DNA from: Spirochaetota bacterium
GTDB lineage: Bacteria > Spirochaetota > GWE2-31-10 > MWDO01
Reading direction: 5' to 3'
DNA length: 9,077 bases
NCBI GenBank assembly: GCA_017998755.1
Contig: JAGOCL010000080.1
Location: forward strand, 1-9,077
Positions 1 to 5,309 of the stretch are shown in pieces (the first letter of the stretch is position 1; each line of letters opens with the position of its first letter). A program made the translations under genes and the position numbers. The notes under the pieces are model-generated. The model was not told where the DNA came from. It searched no databases and saw nothing but the letters and a program-made list of their open reading frames with translations.

Positions 1-322
1 CGTACTGATATCTTAGTCCCGATTGAGCGACGTCGCCGCAAACTACGATAAAAGAAATGTCGTTAAATCTGACGTCGTCTGAAATATCTTTAAAATAGTT
101 CTCGTCGCCTTCGTAATAATGCAGATCTGATATGACCAAAAAGCTAAAATTTGAATTATCGGCGACGTCCGGAGGTAGAATAACAGGAAGATTGTCCTTG
201 TCGATAAACCTCTCCCGAACGTTTTGGCTTCTGCTTGAAATGATGCCCAAAACATCCACGAACCCGCATGAAACAGCAGATATAATTAACGCCGTTAAAA
301 CAATTTTAAAAATCCAATTCAT
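1..322 (-). CDS. Metallophosphoesterase lipoprotein, N-terminal part (runs off the window)
   Basis: The first 107 residues of a protein whose C-terminus lies beyond the left edge. The start is the ATG at 322. Residues 1-19 form a lipoprotein-type signal peptide: a short Lys-containing N-region, a hydrophobic core and an AVSC lipobox with the acylated Cys at 19. After a linker comes FLVISDLHYY (D66, H68) and then VVCGDVAQSG (G96-D97...G102). These match the first two metal-binding blocks of calcineurin-like phosphoesterases, DxH and GDxxxxG, about 30 residues apart as usual. The remaining blocks (GNHD, GHxH) would lie outside the window. Family membership is established from the motifs; substrate is unknown. 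A membrane-anchored, periplasm-facing enzyme is inferred. It overlaps the preceding beta-barrel gene by 17 bp, so it is probably the last visible gene of the same operon and translationally coupled. Confidence 0.8.
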   Translation of the reverse strand, partial: MNWIFKIVLTALIISAVSCGFVDVLGIISSRSQNVRERFIDKDNLPVILPPDVADNSNFSFLVISDLHYYEGDENYFKDISDDVRFNDISFIVVCGDVAQSGLRYQY

Positions 323-1094
323 AACCTATTCCCGACCTGACCCAAAATTTATTAATATATCCGGCAAAAGGCAGAGCTCCGGCAACGCCGTACCCTATAT
401 CAAAGTTAAATGAGATTTTTTTAGGCAAAAAAAAGCTATTTTTATACTCAAATTGTAAGTAATTTGAAGAAAAAAGATCCATATCGTCCCTATTGCCAAA
501 ACGAAAAGCGAAAGTATAAAATTTGAGAGGATTAAACGCTATTTCTATATCAAATAAAAAAAAGAATTGAAATAGAAAATCCTCCTTATACGTATTTTTT
601 TGATCGAAAATGTTTAGATCGATAAACTGAAACGCCGCTCCGGTTTTGATACTAAAATCTACCCATTTGATTAGATCGACGTAGAAATCAATTAAAATAG
701 TGAGATTATTCTCTCCAACCTTAAAATCGTTAAAATCCCTGTAAATATAATCTATTTCGACCGACATAAAAAAAAACGGATTCATTTTCCACCCTACCCT
801 GAATACGTCCGGTTCCAGTCCGCTTCTTGTGTGTTTCAGACCTAAGTCAAAGTTAAATAATTTTGACAATTTCAAAGCGATAGAAGTATCGTAAATAAAT
901 CCAAAACGCATACCGTCGACGTACTCAAATCCGGTTTCAAGGTTAAAATCTAACGAAGTCGGAGCAAAAAGATAATCGCTTATCCCCGCTACTTTTTTAT
1001 ATTTAATACCGGATTCCCAATTTGGATTATCAAATTTAAGAGAATTCAGAATTATAGTCGTAAAAAGAAAAAATAAGGCAAAAAGATATTTCAT
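306..1094 (-). CDS. Predicted outer-membrane beta-barrel protein, function unknown
   Basis: A 262-residue protein. I place the start at the ATG at 1094, giving MKYLFALFFLFTTIILNS, a clear Sec signal peptide, with a weak GAGA ribosome site about 9 nt upstream. A TTG seven codons earlier (1115) would also be in frame but would add a charged extension to the signal peptide. The mature part alternates polar and aromatic residues in short stretches separated by turns (for example MRFGFIYDTSIALKL, FFFMSVEIDYIYRDF), and the chain ends in ...GIGYELDF. A C-terminal Phe with alternating hydrophobics is the usual outer-membrane assembly signal recognised by BamA. About 12 strands seem possible by eye, which is an estimate. 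I recognise no named family. It sits 4 bp after the small membrane protein gene and overlaps the phosphoesterase gene. Confidence 0.72.
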   Translation of the reverse strand: MKYLFALFFLFTTIILNSLKFDNPNWESGIKYKKVAGISDYLFAPTSLDFNLETGFEYVDGMRFGFIYDTSIALKLSKLFNFDLGLKHTRSGLEPDVFRVGWKMNPFFFMSVEIDYIYRDFNDFKVGENNLTILIDFYVDLIKWVDFSIKTGAAFQFIDLNIFDQKNTYKEDFLFQFFFLFDIEIAFNPLKFYTFAFRFGNRDDMDLFSSNYLQFEYKNSFFLPKKISFNFDIGYGVAGALPFAGYINKFWVRSGIGYELDF

Positions 1095-1098
1095 ACCG

Positions 1099-1416
1099 CT
1101 ATCTCGTGAAAACAACTACTATCGAAGACAGCAGTATTGTTATAATTGAAAATAAAATATTAAAAGCCGAGAAAATTATCATTAATACTCTCTTAGTTAT
1201 AATTTCATAAAGCCGGATACTAGCATAAATATTTGCGCAAGCAAATATAAAAAGAACGGAATCTGTGAAAATAATCATCTTTAGTATCATCGTAAGCGTG
1301 TTTTGGCTAAAGTTCTGAAATCCGCCTATTACGTACAAAAATAACAGAATTACCTTGTATAAAAAAAGGACTAAGAATATCTTTTTTACATAAATATACA
1401 GTTTCTCTAATATCAT
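1099..1416 (-). CDS. Small three-helix membrane protein, function unknown
   Basis: A 105-residue, very hydrophobic protein starting at the ATG at 1416. Three transmembrane stretches can be seen at about residues 12-32, 43-66 and 76-103. They are separated by a short polar loop (GGFQNFSQNT, about 31-40) and a basic-containing loop (RLYEIITKR, about 68-76). There is no cleavable signal peptide and no motif I recognise. A possible ribosome site (GGA) lies in the 9 bp between the thiamine pyrophosphokinase stop and this ATG, so translation probably depends on the upstream gene. The tight packing between thiN and the beta-barrel gene suggests it is a real gene, but the composition is low complexity and no function can be assigned. 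Confidence 0.65.
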   Translation of the reverse strand: MILEKLYIYVKKIFLVLFLYKVILLFLYVIGGFQNFSQNTLTMILKMIIFTDSVLFIFACANIYASIRLYEIITKRVLMIIFSAFNILFSIITILLSSIVVVFTR

Positions 1417-1425
1417 ATTAATCCG

Positions 1426-2055
1426 TTAATTATAGTTCGCGTCAAACAAAACCATCAGTATCTCGCCGGAATCAAAAGTTATCTCAAGTTTATCTTCAAC
1501 CGCGACGTTGCTTACGCTCTGATCCGATACGTCTAAATTATTATGGGCGTAGTTATATTTACTCCCTTTTATAAGTATGTTTTCGACTTTTCCGAGTGGA
1601 AATAGCGAAAAACGCCTATTTTTAGAGCTATTGACGATAATACCTTTTCTAATTAGCGTTATTTCGCTGTTATCTGTAATTATTGATATATTTAACTCTT
1701 CGTATTTCTTTAACAAATAAATATTTGCCAAACTATGATCCACGTAACTCCCAATCGAAGCGAACATATAAATTTTGTCCGGTTTCATAGCCCGCGCTTC
1801 AAGTATGGCCAACTCCGAGTCTGTGAAATCTTTATCGACTGGGAACGTTTTTTTTGGGACGTCCGGATACCTGCTAATAATTTCAGGATCGACGCTGTCA
1901 AAATCCCCGATAATTAGCGAAGGTTGAATACCGGCGGCGTTTAAAATATTTAAACCGCCGTCTACCGCTATAATAAATCTTGCGTCGGCGGAGTATTTTC
2001 TCAGTTTATCGACGTTATAATTTTCGCCGGAGCATACGATTACTACTTCTTTCAT
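1426..2055 (-). CDS. thiN: Thiamine pyrophosphokinase
   Basis: A 209-residue cytoplasmic enzyme of the usual length for the family. It transfers pyrophosphate from ATP to thiamine, giving thiamine pyrophosphate and AMP, the last step of thiamine salvage. Motifs in order: VDGG (31-34), the metal and ATP site IIGDFDSV (48-55, with D51 and D53), DKDFTDSE (74-81), GSYVDHSLAN (102-111) and VSN (181-183) in the C-terminal thiamine-binding beta domain. The usual GGRxDH block reads GSYVDH here, so the Gly-Arg pair is replaced while D106 and H107 are kept. The ATG at 2055 directly follows the permease stop codon (TAAATG, no gap), indicating translational coupling. The permease and this enzyme share no obvious pathway. 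Family assignment is firm; whether the Arg replacement affects activity is unknown. Confidence 0.93.
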   Translation of the reverse strand: MKEVVIVCSGENYNVDKLRKYSADARFIIAVDGGLNILNAAGIQPSLIIGDFDSVDPEIISRYPDVPKKTFPVDKDFTDSELAILEARAMKPDKIYMFASIGSYVDHSLANIYLLKKYEELNISIITDNSEITLIRKGIIVNSSKNRRFSLFPLGKVENILIKGSKYNYAHNNLDVSDQSVSNVAVEDKLEITFDSGEILMVLFDANYN

Positions 2056-3408
2056 TTACGATCTCAATATCTCGTTTGGTTTCAATTTTGACGCCCGAAA
2101 AACCGGAATAAACGCCGAGGTTACCGTCATTATTAATACGACAAACGCTATCGAAAGAGTTTCAAAAAAACCGATTTTTATCACAAACGAGGTCTGATAA
2201 TATATCGAAGTATCGTAAATAACGACCGGTTGAAACGATAAACCCGGTATGGCAAATTCCAATAAATATTCAATATAAGCTAGGGTTAAATTAATAATAC
2301 TCTCAAGAATTTCGAAAATATTTGAGATGTTGTTCCCTATCAGGAATCCCAAAACTACTCCAGAGAAACAACCTAAAAACCCGATTATAACGCTTTCTAC
2401 CGTGAAAATCATGTCAATATCTTCCGGACCGGCTCCTATCGCCTTCAATATCGATATATCTTTCTTTTTCTCAGCCAAAGAAAGTTTTAAAGCTCCGTAA
2501 GTATTTAACGAAACCATTATAAAAATAATCATAAAAAGAAATATTATCATTACCTTTTCAAGCTTCAACGCCGCAAAATACCCCTTGTTCATCTCTTCGG
2601 CGCTTAATACGCGGTATTCGTCTCGGAGAAACGCCTTAACATCCCGAATAAGATATTTCTGAGAACTCCTATTTTTTAACTTGATACCGACGTTGTCTAT
2701 AGATATTTTCCCGGTCAAAGGCAAAAGCGAATATATCGAAATAAATCCCCAATACCTGTCGTAATCGTAACTTCCCGTCTCAAATATCCCGCCAATATTA
2801 AAAGGAATACCTCTATTCTTATAACTTCTCAGACTTATATCGGGCGATAACAGAAGTTCGTCTCCTACTCTGACCGTTACCCTTTCGCTCAAAGGACCGC
2901 CGATTAAAATATCGTATTCTCCAAGCTGAAATTTACCGTTGATAATCTGAAAATATTTGTTAAATCTGGTATCTTTTACTATCTCGTCCGGGTCTAACGC
3001 CCTCAGTTTTAATATCTGTATTTCCTGAAATATATTTCTATCGACCTGAAAAATTATTTCTCTGTCGCTATAAGGAACAACCGATTCGATTTGATTGAAT
3101 TTTCCGTATAAAGTCTCTTTCAAACTCTTAATCTCGGATACGGTAAAAGATTTGTTATCTTCCTTTGAGATATTTATTTGCGAAGAGCCGATTTCGATTC
3201 TTTTAGATATATGATTATCTTGAAAGCCGTTCATTATAGATATAACGACAATCATAACGGATAATCCGATCGATAATCCCAAAAAGAGCGAGATAAATAT
3301 CAAACTCCCCTTGTTTCCGCTTTTATCGTTCATGTATCTGTTAGCTACAAACAACCTGAATTTGAGTATGTCTATAGCTTTTTTTTTGTTACCGTTTTTA
3401 AAATTCAA
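2056..3408 (-). CDS. LolC/LolE-family lipoprotein-releasing ABC transporter permease
   Basis: A 450-residue inner-membrane permease. Family knowledge: LolC and LolE work with the ATPase LolD to extract lipoproteins from the inner membrane and hand them to LolA. Visible architecture: LKFRLFVANRY near the N-terminus, TM1 about 35-60 ending in SIMNGFQ, a large periplasmic domain about 61-280, then TM2 (286-308), TM3 (336-357) and TM4 (412-434). EKKKDISILKAIGAGPEDI (313-331) is the FtsX-type coupling segment, and the C-terminus FRASKLKPNEILRS (437-450) is the conserved FtsX/LolE ending. The TTG at 3408 is chosen as start because AGGA lies 8 nt upstream (3417-3420) and the next Met (residue 26) would remove the conserved RLFVANRY. 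First gene of the minus-strand operon. No lolD or second permease gene lies beside it, so LolC and LolE cannot be distinguished. Confidence 0.88.
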   Translation of the reverse strand: MNFKNGNKKKAIDILKFRLFVANRYMNDKSGNKGSLIFISLFLGLSIGLSVMIVVISIMNGFQDNHISKRIEIGSSQINISKEDNKSFTVSEIKSLKETLYGKFNQIESVVPYSDREIIFQVDRNIFQEIQILKLRALDPDEIVKDTRFNKYFQIINGKFQLGEYDILIGGPLSERVTVRVGDELLLSPDISLRSYKNRGIPFNIGGIFETGSYDYDRYWGFISIYSLLPLTGKISIDNVGIKLKNRSSQKYLIRDVKAFLRDEYRVLSAEEMNKGYFAALKLEKVMIIFLFMIIFIMVSLNTYGALKLSLAEKKKDISILKAIGAGPEDIDMIFTVESVIIGFLGCFSGVVLGFLIGNNISNIFEILESIINLTLAYIEYLLEFAIPGLSFQPVVIYDTSIYYQTSFVIKIGFFETLSIAFVVLIMTVTSAFIPVFRASKLKPNEILRS

Positions 3409-3439
3409 CCGCAGTTTCCTATAAATCTAAGTATTAAAA

Positions 3440-3468
3440 ATTATAATTTAATGGAGTTGTTTTGTCAA
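3440..3468 (-). promoter_or_regulatory. Sigma-70-type promoter of the lol-thiN operon
   Basis: Reading the minus strand, TTGACA (3468-3463), a 17-bp spacer and TATAAT (3445-3440) match the housekeeping consensus perfectly. The expected transcription start is near 3433, leaving a leader of about 25 nt that contains the AGGA ribosome site of the permease. No operator-like repeat is evident around it. Confidence 0.85.
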
Positions 3469-3505
3469 ATTTTTATAAGATTATTTTACCGAACGCCTAT
3501 TTTAT

Positions 3506-3534
3506 TTGACAAAAGACAAATATTTAAGTATATT
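3506..3534 (+). promoter_or_regulatory. Sigma-70-type promoter of the M49-like peptidase gene
   Basis: TTGACA (3506-3511), a 17-bp spacer and TATATT (3529-3534) give a near-consensus promoter directed rightward, back to back with the lol operon promoter (the two -35 boxes are 37 bp apart). The leader would be about 63 nt. A perfect TATAAT also occurs at 3574-3579, but it has neither a -35 match nor a TG extension, so I treat it as secondary. The rest of the 195-bp divergent gap holds only the GGAG ribosome site at 3592-3595. Confidence 0.78.
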
Positions 3535-3603
3535 TTTTTTCTGCCAGAATATCCGTAGCGCATAATAAATAAATATAATCCCAGCCGGATCGGAGATGAA
3601 ATT

Positions 3604-5196
3604 ATGAAAATAAAAAAAGATTTTAATCCAAAAAAACTGTTTGAACTTCTTACCCCCGTAGAAATCAATCCGGATACGTCTTATCTTACCGATAAACAAA
3701 AAAATATCATAGATTATTTGATCGAAGTAGCTAATATTATCGACGAGATATATTTATTGCAAAAAAACCGCGCTAATTTGGTTATAAAGGAGAAGATTCG
3801 CGCTTTAAACGATCCGAATATCTCTTTGTATTTCAAAGTTATGAGCGGCCCGTTCGACGGTTTTAACGATAATATTCCTTTTATAGAAGGGGTTGAATAT
3901 AGCGACAAAGCGGGATTTTACCCCGAGGACTTGACGGTTAAGGAATTTGAGGATTTTCTGTTAAAACGCCCCGAATTAAAAGACGATATCATATCGCCGT
4001 ATACAGTTATCGTAAGAGAACCGGACGGCTCGCTAAAAGCGGTAAAATACTGCGATATTTACAAAAATTATCTCCAAAAAGCGGGCGACGCGCTAATGAA
4101 AGCTTCGGAAATCGCCGAGAATCCGTCGGTCAAATCGTATTTACAAGCGCTATTTACCGCTTTTCAAAACAACGATTTCTATAACGCCGACATCCGTTGG
4201 TTGCAACTTGTCGATAACGACATTGAGTCGATTATAGGTCCTCATGAGTTTTACGACGATAAATTTATGGGATATAAGGCGTCGTTTACGGCGTTTATCG
4301 CTTTAAAAAACAGAACTGAATTTAAAAAATTAAAAACGATTCTGAAACTTCTTGATACGCTTCAACAAAGTCTGCCGATACCGGAGCATTACAAAAAAAA
4401 CATAAAAAGCTCTAATTCTCAAATTCAGGTTATAAACTTAATATACGCCGGCGGCGACGCGCGAGGTCCCGTACAAACCGCCGCGTTCAACCTTCCGAAT
4501 TCTCATAAAGTAAAGTCCGAATTTGGAAGTAAAAAAGCGCTTATATATAACGTTATGGAAGCCAAATTTAACACGATATTAAAACCGATTGCGAACAAGT
4601 TTTTGGACGAAAAGGACTCTGAAAAAGTTACTTTTGCGGCATATTTCAACTTTATTCTTATGCATGAGATAAGTCACGAACTTGGAATAGGGGTTATAAA
4701 AGACGAAGAGGGCAATCCCAAAGATATAAGCTATTTTCTCAAAGACCTCTATTCTACGATAGAAGAGACAAAAGCGGACGTTATGGGGATGTATTTGACT
4801 TCTTATCTGTTAAAGAATTGTTTTATCACGGATTGCTCTTTCATCGAAGCGGTGGTTACCTATATGATGAGTTTATTCAGATCGATGAGGTTCGGCAAGG
4901 AGAACGTTCACTGCATATCTAATATAATACAATGGAATTTTCTCAGAAAAGAAGAGGTTTTTATACCTAAAAGCGAAAATAAATTCTCAATTGATTTGCA
5001 TAAATTTGAGAAAGTCGTTGAAAAACTTTTAACGATAATTCTGACTTTACAAGCCGAAGGGAGTTATAAAAAATCAAAAGAGTTTATTGAAGAATATTCT
5101 TACATAGACGACGAATTAAAAAGCAGTTTAGACCTTTTAGTATCTCTTCCGATTGATATTCTACCGATATATTCTAAAACCGGCGAAAAACTGTAA
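3604..5196 (+). CDS. Zinc metallopeptidase related to dipeptidyl peptidase III (M49-like)
   Basis: A 530-residue protein with no signal peptide or membrane segment, so presumably cytoplasmic. The start is the ATG at 3604 with GGAG 8 nt upstream. The zinc site is visible as ILMHEISHELGIG, with H354 and H358 as ligands and E355 as the general base. The EETKAD block (387-392) corresponds to the EECRAE block of DPP III, making E388 the likely third ligand. Other segments match what I recall of the bacterial DPP III-like family: IGPHEFYDDKFMGYKASF (about 211-228), GGDARGPVQTAAFNLPNS (about 283-300) and NVMEAKFNTILKPIA (316-330). Classical M49 enzymes, which remove dipeptides from N-termini, have HExxGH; this one has HExxH, as in a bacterial subgroup of the family. 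Substrate is unknown. It is a single-gene unit between two promoters. Confidence 0.8.
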   Translation: MKIKKDFNPKKLFELLTPVEINPDTSYLTDKQKNIIDYLIEVANIIDEIYLLQKNRANLVIKEKIRALNDPNISLYFKVMSGPFDGFNDNIPFIEGVEYSDKAGFYPEDLTVKEFEDFLLKRPELKDDIISPYTVIVREPDGSLKAVKYCDIYKNYLQKAGDALMKASEIAENPSVKSYLQALFTAFQNNDFYNADIRWLQLVDNDIESIIGPHEFYDDKFMGYKASFTAFIALKNRTEFKKLKTILKLLDTLQQSLPIPEHYKKNIKSSNSQIQVINLIYAGGDARGPVQTAAFNLPNSHKVKSEFGSKKALIYNVMEAKFNTILKPIANKFLDEKDSEKVTFAAYFNFILMHEISHELGIGVIKDEEGNPKDISYFLKDLYSTIEETKADVMGMYLTSYLLKNCFITDCSFIEAVVTYMMSLFRSMRFGKENVHCISNIIQWNFLRKEEVFIPKSENKFSIDLHKFEKVVEKLLTIILTLQAEGSYKKSKEFIEEYSYIDDELKSSLDLLVSLPIDILPIYSKTGEKL

Positions 5197-5264
5197 TACG
5201 ATTTGATCGTTATTGGAAATTTTATTATTATTCGCTTAAAATATAAAAAAATCCGTCTAAATTT

Positions 5265-5293
5265 TTGACAAATTTGGTTATAAGGTATATAAT
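5265..5293 (+). promoter_or_regulatory. Sigma-70-type promoter of the beta-helix lipoprotein gene
   Basis: TTGACA (5265-5270), a 17-bp spacer and TATAAT (5288-5293) match the consensus perfectly. Transcription should start near 5300, only about 10 nt before the ATG at 5310, leaving a very short leader with a weak GAGA (5301-5304) as the only ribosome-site candidate. The promoter argues against the in-frame TTG at 5265, which would lie inside the -35 box. Confidence 0.82.
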
Positions 5294-5309
5294 CTTTTAC
5301 GAGAAATCT

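Noticed and set aside
43..255. 70-residue minus-strand reading frame
   Set aside because: It is a shifted frame inside the phosphoesterase gene, which has a signal peptide and metal-binding motifs.
132..413. 93-residue plus-strand reading frame
   Set aside because: It lies opposite the phosphoesterase and barrel-protein genes, shows no domain or signal, and has no ribosome site; it is a shadow frame.
3502..3699. Short minus-strand reading frames upstream of and across the peptidase start
   Set aside because: They cover the promoter region and the beginning of the peptidase gene on the opposite strand, with no recognisable features.
5198..5210. Hairpin ACGAT-TTG-ATCGT after the peptidase gene as a terminator
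   Set aside because: The stem is 5 bp and the following sequence is not a clean T run.
5265..5309. 15-residue N-terminal extension of the beta-helix lipoprotein starting at TTG
   Set aside because: The extension would begin inside the -35 box and precede the predicted transcription start; the ATG at 5310 gives a proper lipoprotein signal peptide.
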